A DNA stretch of 10,905 bases from Rhodoferax sp. (GTDB lineage Bacteria; Pseudomonadota; Gammaproteobacteria; Burkholderiales; Burkholderiaceae), in assembly GCA_020048295.1 (NCBI GenBank), contig JAIFMT010000199.1, forward strand, positions 1 to 10,905, given 5' to 3'. The position numbers and the translations under genes are program-made. The notes under the pieces were generated by a model. It had not been told where the DNA came from, did no database searches, and saw only the letters and a program-made list of their open reading frames with translations. This document shows, piece after piece, positions 1 to 6,559 of this stretch (position 1 is the first letter of the stretch; each line of letters starts with the position of its first letter).

Positions 1-159
1 GAAATGCATGACGCAGGCAGCTATACGCTGGCGCAGGACGAGGCCAGTTGCATCGTCTATGGCATGCCCCGCGAAGCCGTGAAACACGGCGGTGTGGATC
101 GTGTGCTGCCGCTCGATGCCCTGGCCGCTGCCATCCTGCGCGGGCCAGGCGGCGGGTAA
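1..159 (+). CDS. cheB: CheB, chemotaxis protein-glutamate methylesterase/deamidase, C-terminal end (5' part outside window)
   Basis: Frame 1 is open from the window edge and gives 52 residues before TAA at 157-159. The segment [16 protein letters not shown] followed by a GGVDRVLPL stretch is the end of the CheB methylesterase domain; E. coli CheB has the closely similar AQNEASCVVFGMPREA. CheB removes methyl groups from, and deamidates, glutamyl/glutaminyl residues of chemoreceptors in the cytoplasm, opposing CheR, and is normally activated by CheA through an N-terminal receiver domain. That domain and the catalytic Ser/His/Asp lie upstream of the window and cannot be checked. The protein ends in a short Gly-rich tail. 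The next gene starts 80 bp downstream on the same strand, behind its own promoter-like leader. This implies that a chemotaxis operon lies to the left. Confidence 0.9.
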   Translation, partial: EMHDAGSYTLAQDEASCIVYGMPREAVKHGGVDRVLPLDALAAAILRGPGGG

Positions 160-178
160 GGCCATGTTTCAGCATCGT

Positions 179-236
179 CCTATAACCAAATCAGCATTGC
201 CCGATAGCACCGGCTGGTCGGTTTGGGCAAGATGCA
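179..236 (+). promoter_or_regulatory. Duplicated leader, copy 1: sigma-28-like promoter box plus conserved box before the ATG
   Basis: This 58-bp segment recurs without gaps at 2735-2792. The left box (179-205) matches its partner at 25 of 27 positions and the right box (225-236, GGGCAAGATGCA) at 11 of 12; the 19 bp between them are mostly different. Inside the left box TATA (181-184), 15 bp and CCCGATAG (200-207) have the spacing of the FliA/sigma-28 consensus TAAA-N15-GCCGATAA. The ATG of the following gene lies 3 bp after the right box, as in the second copy. GCATTGCCC (195-202) can pair with the GGGC and ATGC of the right box, so a structured leader RNA or DNA hairpin is an alternative to a plain promoter. 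Confidence 0.5.
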
Positions 237-239
237 CAT

Positions 240-2741
240 ATGCAACTGAACCTGCTCACTCTGGCCAGTATCGCCATCGAGAAGCGACGCAGCGCCGACC
301 AATTACTGGCCAGCGAACAGCGCTTTCGCAAGCTCACCGCGATGTCGTCCGACTTTCATTGGGAGAGTGATAGCGCCCATCGGCTGGCGCAGCGCACACA
401 AAGCAAACGCGAGTTGGCAGACGCGCTGTTTCAGCCATCCGACTTCATCGGTCAGTTCCGCTGGAAAATACCTCACCGCACACCCGATGCGGCGGGTTGG
501 CAGGCGCACCGTGCGCTGCTGGAGGCGCATTTGCCATTCCGCCATTTCGAGATTTCCAGAGTCGGCCGCGACATCACCGAGCAACGCCTGGCGCTTGAGA
601 AACTTCAGGCCAGCGATGCCTTCAGCGCCGCGATCCTGGATTCGGTCGCCGCCTCGGTGGCGGTGACGGATCGTGCCGGTGTGATTCTGCGGGTGAACCA
701 AGCATGGCGGAGCTTTGCCCGGGACAACAGCCTGGAGCCGGGCCAACTGCCCGCCGGAACCGGGGTTGGAAGCAACTATTTTTCGGCCGGCTCAGACGGC
801 CGGCAAGCCAACTGCGGCAGCGACCTGGCAGCCCGACGTGGCATTCAGCAAGTGCTGGACGGCAGTTTGCCCAGTTTTACGCTGGAATACCCATGCCATT
901 CGCCCACCCGGCAACGCTGGTTCATGCTGAATGTCACGCCGCTGGGGCTGCATGCCCAGTATGGGCTTGTGATCTCACATACCGACATCAGCCATGTCAA
1001 AGTGACCGAGGAGCAACTGCGCATCGCCGCCGTGGCCTTTGAGTCAGAGATGCCGACGCTGGTCGCCAACAAGAAGAGTGTGGTGTTGCAGGTCAATCGG
1101 GCCTTTGTTGCATCGACGGGCTACGCGGCCGAGGACATCGTGGGCCAGACGCCGCACATGCTGCAATCGGGTCGGCATGGCAAGGCGTTTTACCGCAGCA
1201 TGTGGCGCACCATCAAGCGCACCGGCGGTTGGCAGGGCGAAATCTGGGACCGACGCAAGAATGGCGAGGTCTATCCCAAATGGCTGACGATTTCGGCCGT
1301 GAAGGATGAAAGCGGTGTCGTGACCCATTATGTCGGCAGCCATCTAGACAGCACCGGACGAAAGCGGGCGACCGAGAGAATCAGGGAACTGGCTTTTTTT
1401 GACCAACTCACCGGCCTGCCCAACCGTACCCTGCTGCTTGATCGGCTCAGGCAGGCCATGACGGCCAGTGCGCGCTGCGCCAGTATTGGGTCCCTGCTGC
1501 TGATCGACCTGGACCACTTCAAGACCCTCAACGACTCGCTAGGACACGACATCGGCGACCGCTTGCTCAAGCAGGTGGCGCAGCGCCTGCAGTCAGGTAT
1601 GCGTGAGGGGGATACCGTGGCGCGGCTTGGGGGCGACGAGTTTGTGGTGATTCTGGCGGGCCTGAGCAAGAGCGAGGTTGAAACCGCCACCGACACCGAA
1701 GCGGTGGCCGCCAAAATTCTCGCCACGCTCAGCCAGCCGTACCAACTTGGCGAGCTGTCGCACAGCAGCAGCGCCAGCATTGGTGCCACGTTGTTTCAGG
1801 GCCAGCGCGCCAGCGTCGATGACCTGATGAAGCAGGCTGATCTGGCCATGTACCGGGCCAAGGACGCCGGGCGTAACAGAATGCGCTTCTTTGACCCGAC
1901 CATGGAAACGGTGGTGGTCAAACGTATGGCCATGGAAAAAGACTTGCGCAACGCAGTAACGGCCAGGCAGTTCGTGTTGCATTACCAGCCGCAGGTGGAG
2001 GGTGTTGGCCGCGTGACAGGCGCTGAAGTGCTGGTGCGTTGGCTGCATCCTGAGCGAGGTTTGGTGCCGCCAAACGAATTCATTGCGTTGGCCGAAGAGA
2101 CTGGCGTGATTTTGGCACTCGGGCATTGGGTGCTGGAAACCGCCTGTAGCCAGCTGGAACAGTGGCGGCATGACCCGAGGATGGAACATCTGACGCTGGC
2201 GGTGAATGTCAGCGCACTGCAATTTGCCCAGGCAGACTTCGTCGAACAGGTGACGGCTGTGGTGCAGCGCAGCGACGCCAACCCGATGCGTTTGAAGCTG
2301 GAGCTGACCGAAAGCCTGCTGGTGGGCAACGTGACCGACATCATCGAAAAGATGGTCAGTCTGAAAAGCCAGGGGGTGGGATTCTCGCTCGATGATTTTG
2401 GCACTGGCTATTCGTCGCTGGCATACCTGAGCCGCCTGCCGCTGGACCAGCTGAAGATCGACAAGTCTTTTGTCAATGATGTGCTGGTCAACCCGGGCGA
2501 TGCCGCCATTGCCAGAACCATCATCGCATTGGCACATAGTCTGAACCTGGGGGTCATCGCCGAGGGGGTTGAAAGCGAGGCGCAGCGGGAATTTCTGGCG
2601 GACGCGGGTTGCCACGCCTACCAGGGCTATTACTTTGGCCGCCCGCTGCCGGTGAGGGACTTTGAGGCCTTGGCGTGCGCAAGCCTGCTGGTATCCAACG
2701 AAAGACTTGACTTGTCATTGAGCCTAAGCATTGGCCTATAA
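240..2741 (+). CDS. PAS-PAS-PAS-GGDEF-EAL protein, putative bifunctional c-di-GMP cyclase/phosphodiesterase with degraded N-terminus
   Basis: This is an 833-residue sensor for cyclic-di-GMP turnover, with no signal peptide or membrane segment seen, so probably cytoplasmic. In order: a short GAF-like tail (about 3-18, with LASIAIEKRR), a shortened PAS (about 24-117), a second PAS (125-255), a third PAS (262-375), GGDEF (about 383-552) and EAL (about 565-810). The GGDEF domain has DQLTGLPNR (388-396), metal-ligand D423, an intact GGDEF (464-468) and an RxxD inhibitory site (R455, D458). The EAL domain keeps E596 (in EVL rather than EAL), N656, E688/E691, D718-D719, K739, E775 and Q795, so both activities are plausible. 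The frame opens only at 186 and ATG 240 is its first usable start; the Shine-Dalgarno is weak. The first PAS goes straight from FEISR to VGRDITEQR, missing about 25-30 residues. The final codons and stop lie inside the second leader copy. Confidence 0.9.
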   Translation: MQLNLLTLASIAIEKRRSADQLLASEQRFRKLTAMSSDFHWESDSAHRLAQRTQSKRELADALFQPSDFIGQFRWKIPHRTPDAAGWQAHRALLEAHLPFRHFEISRVGRDITEQRLALEKLQASDAFSAAILDSVAASVAVTDRAGVILRVNQAWRSFARDNSLEPGQLPAGTGVGSNYFSAGSDGRQANCGSDLAARRGIQQVLDGSLPSFTLEYPCHSPTRQRWFMLNVTPLGLHAQYGLVISHTDISHVKVTEEQLRIAAVAFESEMPTLVANKKSVVLQVNRAFVASTGYAAEDIVGQTPHMLQSGRHGKAFYRSMWRTIKRTGGWQGEIWDRRKNGEVYPKWLTISAVKDESGVVTHYVGSHLDSTGRKRATERIRELAFFDQLTGLPNRTLLLDRLRQAMTASARCASIGSLLLIDLDHFKTLNDSLGHDIGDRLLKQVAQRLQSGMREGDTVARLGGDEFVVILAGLSKSEVETATDTEAVAAKILATLSQPYQLGELSHSSSASIGATLFQGQRASVDDLMKQADLAMYRAKDAGRNRMRFFDPTMETVVVKRMAMEKDLRNAVTARQFVLHYQPQVEGVGRVTGAEVLVRWLHPERGLVPPNEFIALAEETGVILALGHWVLETACSQLEQWRHDPRMEHLTLAVNVSALQFAQADFVEQVTAVVQRSDANPMRLKLELTESLLVGNVTDIIEKMVSLKSQGVGFSLDDFGTGYSSLAYLSRLPLDQLKIDKSFVNDVLVNPGDAAIARTIIALAHSLNLGVIAEGVESEAQREFLADAGCHAYQGYYFGRPLPVRDFEALACASLLVSNERLDLSLSLSIGL

Positions 2742-2792
2742 GCAAATCAGCATAGCCCGATGGTGCAACGGGTCTGCAGCGGGCAATATGCA
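2735..2792 (+). promoter_or_regulatory. Duplicated leader, copy 2: sigma-28-like promoter box plus conserved box before the HDOD gene
   Basis: This is the ungapped partner of 179-236. TATA (2737-2740), a 15-bp spacer and CCCGATGG (2756-2763) repeat the sigma-28-like arrangement; the right box GGGCAATATGCA occupies 2781-2792 and the ATG follows at 2796, the same offset as copy 1. The stop codon of the upstream GGDEF-EAL gene (2739-2741) lies within the left box. TGCA at 2764-2767 can pair with TGCA at 2775-2778, an inner stem at nearly the same place as ACCG/CGGT in copy 1 although the bases differ. Promoter and structured-leader readings are both inference. Confidence 0.5.
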
Positions 2793-2795
2793 AGC

Positions 2796-3686
2796 ATGAA
2801 CATGACACTACTCAGTCCAGCCCACAGCGTTCAACCCGCTGCGGCGCTCGCGCCGCCACCCACCGAAGCCCTTCTCAAGAGCATTGGCATTCCTTCGCGA
2901 CCCAGCACGCTGGTGCAACTGCAAGACGAGATGTCTGGCGCAGACCCGGACACCCGGCGCATTGCCGACCTGGTGGCCAGCGATGTGGCCCTGACCATCG
3001 CCGCCCTGCGCATCGTCAATTCCCCGGTTTATGCCTTGTCGCGACGCTGCGAGACGGTGTCGCAGGCGATTTCGATGCTCGGGCTGCAACAGTTGAACGT
3101 CATCGTGACCGGTCTGACATTGCGCAACCTGGTCCGTGGCGACGCCCGGCAGTTGCAGGAGTTTTGGGATGTTTCCAGTAAGCGCGCCTACGCGCTGTCG
3201 CGGCTGGCGCGCGGTCTGGGGCGGGTGGAGGTGCCGGTCGCACAGTCATTTGGTCTGTTTTGTGACATTGGCATCCTGTTGCTGCGCCAGCGCTTTGCCG
3301 ATTATGGGCAAACGCTGATGGCCTGCCGCAGCGAGGTGGAGCGTTGCTTTACTGCACCTGAACAAGACCGGCATGCCACCGATCATGCCCAGATGGGTGC
3401 CCTGATGGCGCGCAGTTGGGGCCTGTCGCCCACGGTGTGCATGGCAGTTGGGCTGCACCACGACTACACGGTATTCGCTGACCCGAAGGTGCCCGAAACG
3501 GTGACGCGCCTGATCGCGATGAATCTGCTGGCTGAAGTGGCCATTGAGCGCTTTGCCGGGCAAACCAGCAGCACCGAATGGGACAAAGGCGCCGACCATG
3601 CCAGCGGCACTCTGGTGCTCAATGGGCAAGATGCCGAAGACTGGATCGACCGCCTGTTGCAGGACTTTGCCGAGGGGCTTGGCTGA
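2796..3686 (+). CDS. HDOD-domain signalling protein
   Basis: This is a 296-residue protein of the HDOD family, which is related to HD-GYP/HD phosphohydrolases but usually lacks metal-binding residues. Members often act in two-component, c-di-GMP or motility signalling, probably through protein contacts. After a variable N-terminus, residues 24-115 show the HDOD pattern (LLKSIGIPSRPSTLVQLQ, then the IVNSPVYAL and ISMLGLQQL helices). The position that carries His-Asp in active HD enzymes reads C156-D157-I-G, so the first metal ligand is replaced. A later helical part has DHAQMGALMARSWGL (196-210) and LHHDY (220-224), as in other HDOD proteins. I place the start at ATG 2796, not at the in-frame ATG 2760, because 2760 lies inside the promoter-like box and 2796 has the same offset from the duplicated leader as the upstream gene's ATG. 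A second ATG follows at 2802. The gene's own candidate promoter separates it from the upstream gene. Confidence 0.85.
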   Translation: MNMTLLSPAHSVQPAAALAPPPTEALLKSIGIPSRPSTLVQLQDEMSGADPDTRRIADLVASDVALTIAALRIVNSPVYALSRRCETVSQAISMLGLQQLNVIVTGLTLRNLVRGDARQLQEFWDVSSKRAYALSRLARGLGRVEVPVAQSFGLFCDIGILLLRQRFADYGQTLMACRSEVERCFTAPEQDRHATDHAQMGALMARSWGLSPTVCMAVGLHHDYTVFADPKVPETVTRLIAMNLLAEVAIERFAGQTSSTEWDKGADHASGTLVLNGQDAEDWIDRLLQDFAEGLG

Positions 3687-3730
3687 TCTGACGCAAGGGT
3701 GAAGCAACTCGAGGCTGGCTCCTTCAAAGA

Positions 3731-3757
3731 AAAAACCGGCGCTTGGGCCGGGCTTTG
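3731..3757 (+). terminator. Weak terminator-like hairpin after the HDOD gene
   Basis: An A-rich stretch is followed by a perfect CCGGC / GCCGG stem (3736-3740 and 3747-3751) with a six-base loop and then GCTTTGT. The hairpin begins 49 bp after the HDOD stop codon. The stem is short and the T tract poor on the + strand. The A run at 3728-3735 would give a U tract if read from the minus strand, so it could also serve transcripts arriving from the right. Confidence 0.4.
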
Positions 3758-3817
3758 TGGGTGAGCGGTTGCGCGATCAATTCAATGCGCGGGATGCTCT
3801 GGCTCAGGGAGGCGGCC

Positions 3818-3979
3818 TCAATGCTGGCGATCATGCCCGCTTGCAAAGCGCTCAAATGTTGAAACATAGGCCATGATTATTTCCTGTTTGAGTTCGTGAA
3901 TATTCTGCCACAGGGCCCTGGACAGGTGTTCGGGCAGAGTCATCATCCAGTCCAGCGCAGGCATTTGCTGGCGCTGTTG
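3818..3979 (-). pseudogene. Gene remnant, possibly C-terminal region of an Rpn/PD-(D/E)XK nuclease-type 'transposase' protein
   Basis: Read on the minus strand, this stretch encodes 53 residues including PALDWMMTLPEHLSRALWQ and then an MAYVSTFERF segment before a TGA at 3820-3818. The spacing of DWM..LPE....LW and M.YV...ER resembles the end of the recombination-promoting nuclease/putative transposase family (often with a DUF4351-type tail), recalled from memory and not searched. The reading frame meets a stop in the adjoining 60-bp repeat, so everything upstream is missing. Another minus-strand frame stays open to 3724 and could be the continuation after a frameshift. I see no usable start region. 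Only the remnant status is reasonably supported; the family name is tentative. Confidence 0.35.
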
Positions 3980-3986
3980 AAAATAC

Positions 3987-4046
3987 AAAACCTATAGCTG
4001 TCAGCGCTTTATACAAAAGGGCTAGAGGGCGATTTTATGTATAAAA
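3987..4046 (+). repeat. 60-bp dispersed repeat, copy A (intergenic)
   Basis: The copy carries ATAGCT (3993-3998), CGC at offset 12 and GGGCTA (4018-4023) at offset 25. The two copies inside cca (9657-9716 and 10524-10583, opposite orientation) have these blocks at exactly the same offsets with no gaps; copy A matches the 10524-10583 copy at about two thirds of positions. It ends in the palindrome TTTTATGTATAAAA (4033-4046). The core has a degenerate inverted repeat (AGCGCT / AGGGCT). I recall very similar repeats between genes of Comamonadaceae. It lies 9 bp beyond the 3' end of the minus-strand GGDEF-EAL gene, where it could act as a 3' hairpin. Confidence 0.75.
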
Positions 4047-4055
4047 CAAGGTGAC

Positions 4056-6320
4056 TTAACCCGGCACGCTGCGCCAGGCCGGGTCGGGCTGCCAGCTGGC
4101 GGCCCAGGCGGGTAGGTCGGCGCCGGGCATCGGGCGGGCAATGCCGTAGCCCTGCGCCAGGTCGCAACCCAGTTGCAGCAGCAGCGTGCCGTGGGCGATG
4201 GTTTCAACACCCTCGGCAATCACCAGGCGGTGAAACGCCGCTGCCAGCCCGATCACGCCCTGCAAAATCGACAGGTCATCCGGGTCAACCAGCATGTTGC
4301 GCACAAAGCTCTGGTCAATTTTGAGCATCGCCACACGCAGTTGCTTCAGGTAGGTCAGTGACGAGTAACCCGTGCCAAAGTCATCCAGCGCAAACGCCAC
4401 CCCCAGCTGGTGGCAGTCCTCAATCACCTGTGCGACATAGCACATGTCTTTCAGCGCACTGGTTTCCAGCACTTCAATTTGCAGGTGGCTGGGCGACACC
4501 TGCGGGTGGCTGGCCAGAATCGCGCGCAGGCGCGCCACAAAATCGGGCTGTTGCAGCTGCAGCGCGCCCACATTGACGCTGACTTGCAGCGTCAGCCCAG
4601 CCGCCTGCCACTGTGCCATCTGCGTCAAGGCGGTGTTTAGCACCCACTCGCCAATCTCGATGGCCAGCGGGTGCTCTTCAATCACCGGCAAAAACTCGGC
4701 CGGTGCCAGCAGCCCCCTTTGCGGGTGTTGCCAGCGGATCAGCGCCTCGGCACCAAAGACCAAGCCACTGCGCATGTTCACCTTGGGCTGGTAATGCAGC
4801 ACCAGTTCGTGCTGCGCCAGTGCCAGACCGATGCGGTTGACGCTGTCGTGGTGGCCGCGCAGGTGGCGGTCTTGCACTGCGTCAAACAGGTGGTAGCGGT
4901 TTTTGCCGCTCTGCTTGGCCTGGTACATCGCCTGGTCGGCCTGACGCAGCAGCTGGTCTGGCTCGGCAACGTCGGCTTGCGGGAAAAAAGTGATGCCGAC
5001 GCTGGCCGACACCTGTAGCAGCTGGCCCGCCACCAGTGCGGGTTGGCTGGCAGCATCCAGCAGGCGTTTGAGCAGCGGCAGACTGGCGCTAGCATCAGTC
5101 AGGTCGGTCAGCACCGCCACAAACTCGTCGCCACCGATACGTGCCAGCGTGTCGCCCTCACGCAGCGCCACTTGCATGCGCGCGGCCAGTGCCTGTAGCA
5201 GCGAGTCGCCCACTTCGTGCCCATGGGTGTCGTTGACCGCCTTGAAATTGTCCAGGTCGATGTAAGCCACCCCCAGCAAATCGCCACGGCGCACGGTTTG
5301 CGCCATGCACTGGCGCAGCCGGTCGGCCAGCAGCGCCCGATTCGGCAGGTCGGTCAGCAAGTCGTAATGGGCAATGTGCTCCAGCTGGGTCTGATGCGAC
5401 TTGAAGCTGGTGATGTCAGAAAACAGCGACACATAGTGCGTGGTCTGGCCCGCTGGGTCGCGCAGGGTGGTCACGGTCTGCAGCGTGGCGAACACCTCGC
5501 CGTTCTTGCGCCGGTTCCAGACCTCGCCATACCAGTGACCCTTGGTGGTCAGATCGCGCCACATGCTGGCGTAAAAGTCGCTGGAATGGCGCCCCGAGCT
5601 CAGCAGGCGGGGGTTCTGGCCTTGCACCTCAGCCGGGCCAAAGCCGGTGATGCGGGTAAATGCGTCGTTGACCTCCAGAATGTTGCCCTGTGTGTCAGTG
5701 ATCATGATGCCCTCGCGGGCATTGGCAAACACGCTGGCGGCCAGACTGAGCTTTTGTTGCGCCGTCTGGCGCTCGCTGCAATCGCTGAGCACGATGCGCA
5801 AGCCCGGTTTGCCGTTGTCGTCAAGCACACAGGTCGCCAGCAACTGGGCCCACAAGTGCTGGCCACCCCGGCGCTTTAGGCGCAGCTCAGCCGTCTGCGG
5901 CTGGCGTGTGGCCAGCATGCGCTTGCGCAGCAGGTAAAACGTGTCCTGGTCGTCCTTGAAAATGAAATGGCTCAGTGACCACAGGGGCAACTGCTCGCGC
6001 GCAACGCCCAGCAGCGCGGCGGCGGGCAGATTGGCGTGGGTGATCAACCCCTGGTCAGTGACGCTCAGGTAGCCCACTGGTGCGTGGTCATACAAGTCAA
6101 AGTACTCGGAGCGCGAGGCTTCCAGGGCAGTCTGGGTGCGGCGCAGCTCGTCGTTTTGCATCTCCAGTTCAATCTGATGCACCTGCAGCTCATGCAGCTG
6201 GCGCGCCATCTCGTAGTGCGAAAGGTCCTCGGGCTGGGCTGCAGCGTCGGTGTGCGCGACAAGCACTGCCTCGGCCCGCTGGCGCAGGGTCAGAGGGCTG
6301 GGCGGCACTTCAGTGCTCAT
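4056..6320 (-). CDS. PAS-PAS-GGDEF-EAL protein, putative bifunctional c-di-GMP cyclase/phosphodiesterase
   Basis: This is a 754-residue c-di-GMP enzyme, apparently cytoplasmic because no membrane segment is visible. An N-terminal helical region (about 36-70, HELQVHQIELEMQNDELRR) has the look of a signalling coiled coil and runs into a first PAS (about 71-185, DLYDHAPVGYLSVTD). A second PAS (192-308) resembles the third PAS of the protein at 240-2741, including GEVWNRRKNGEV. The GGDEF domain (about 315-482) has metal-ligand D355, an intact GGDEF (396-400) and RxxD (R387, D390), but the usual LTGLPNR reads LTDLPNR. The EAL domain (about 495-735) has EALIRW (E525), N583 in NVG where NxS is usual, E616/E619, D646-D647, K667, E703 and Q723, so phosphodiesterase activity is likely. 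The start is ATG 6320-6318. No clear Shine-Dalgarno precedes it; a run of 14 C lies 13 bp upstream on the coding strand. It follows the CheB-CheR fusion by 51 bp and is probably co-transcribed. Confidence 0.92.
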   Translation of the reverse strand: MSTEVPPSPLTLRQRAEAVLVAHTDAAAQPEDLSHYEMARQLHELQVHQIELEMQNDELRRTQTALEASRSEYFDLYDHAPVGYLSVTDQGLITHANLPAAALLGVAREQLPLWSLSHFIFKDDQDTFYLLRKRMLATRQPQTAELRLKRRGGQHLWAQLLATCVLDDNGKPGLRIVLSDCSERQTAQQKLSLAASVFANAREGIMITDTQGNILEVNDAFTRITGFGPAEVQGQNPRLLSSGRHSSDFYASMWRDLTTKGHWYGEVWNRRKNGEVFATLQTVTTLRDPAGQTTHYVSLFSDITSFKSHQTQLEHIAHYDLLTDLPNRALLADRLRQCMAQTVRRGDLLGVAYIDLDNFKAVNDTHGHEVGDSLLQALAARMQVALREGDTLARIGGDEFVAVLTDLTDASASLPLLKRLLDAASQPALVAGQLLQVSASVGITFFPQADVAEPDQLLRQADQAMYQAKQSGKNRYHLFDAVQDRHLRGHHDSVNRIGLALAQHELVLHYQPKVNMRSGLVFGAEALIRWQHPQRGLLAPAEFLPVIEEHPLAIEIGEWVLNTALTQMAQWQAAGLTLQVSVNVGALQLQQPDFVARLRAILASHPQVSPSHLQIEVLETSALKDMCYVAQVIEDCHQLGVAFALDDFGTGYSSLTYLKQLRVAMLKIDQSFVRNMLVDPDDLSILQGVIGLAAAFHRLVIAEGVETIAHGTLLLQLGCDLAQGYGIARPMPGADLPAWAASWQPDPAWRSVPG

Positions 6321-6333
6321 GTTTTCGTCGCGC

Positions 6334-6347
6334 GGGGGGGGGGGGGG
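6334..6347. repeat. Homopolymer of 14 G (14 C on the coding strand of the downstream gene)
   Basis: Fourteen consecutive G on the + strand lie 13 bp upstream of the ATG of the 4056-6320 gene; AA and four more G follow. The tract sits in the 51-bp gap between the two minus-strand signalling genes. Tracts this long are prone to slipped-strand length change and to sequencing error. Confidence 0.9.
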
Positions 6348-6350
6348 AAG

Positions 6351-6395
6351 GGGTTATGCGGGTTGTACGGGTTATACAGTGTATACGGTTGATGC
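6351..6395. repeat. Degenerate 9-bp tandem repeat at the end of the CheB-CheR locus
   Basis: Five consecutive 9-bp units read GGGTTATGC, GGGTTGTAC, GGGTTATAC, AGTGTATAC and GGTTGATGC. The first three differ from one another at one or two positions; the last two are more diverged. On the minus strand the units supply the last codons (STVYTV) and the stop of the restored CheB-CheR frame and then run towards the C tract. The inverted repeat TATAC-N3-GTATA lies within. Confidence 0.7.
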
Positions 6396-6559
6396 GCCGG
6401 ATTCCAGCGCCCGCTCGGTGGTTGAAATGGCATACACCTGGCCGGCCTCGTTGACCAGCGCCGTGGCCGTGAGCGACACCTCGATGGTGTTGCCGCTGCG
6501 GGTCAGGCGCTGCGTCAGGTAAGGCTCCAGCACCCGAGCCCGGCTGAGCTGCTGCACCT

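Noticed and set aside
179..236. Cyclic-di-GMP (GEMM) riboswitch in the leader of the GGDEF-EAL gene
   Set aside because: GGGCAA is present, but the rest of the GEMM core and its tetraloop/receptor pattern are not, and the element is too short.
92..370. Plus-strand open frame overlapping the cheB end and the leader
   Set aside because: It overlaps conserved CheB codons and the true frame of the next gene; no domain is recognisable.
1593..2615. Long minus-strand open frame (340 codons) opposite the GGDEF-EAL gene
   Set aside because: It is antisense to clearly conserved GGDEF and EAL motifs and its translation is His/Gln-rich with no recognisable domain; this is typical of a shadow frame in high-GC DNA.
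179..2792. Direct repeats as terminal repeats or attachment sites of a mobile element carrying the GGDEF-EAL gene
   Set aside because: There is no integrase, transposase or target-site duplication, and the conserved position relative to both ATGs is better explained by a regulatory leader, though a past duplication remains possible.
2760..2795. Earlier in-frame ATG (2760) as start of the HDOD protein
   Set aside because: It lies within the conserved promoter-like box and would add a 12-residue stretch with no family support; the 2796 start matches the offset seen in the duplicated leader.
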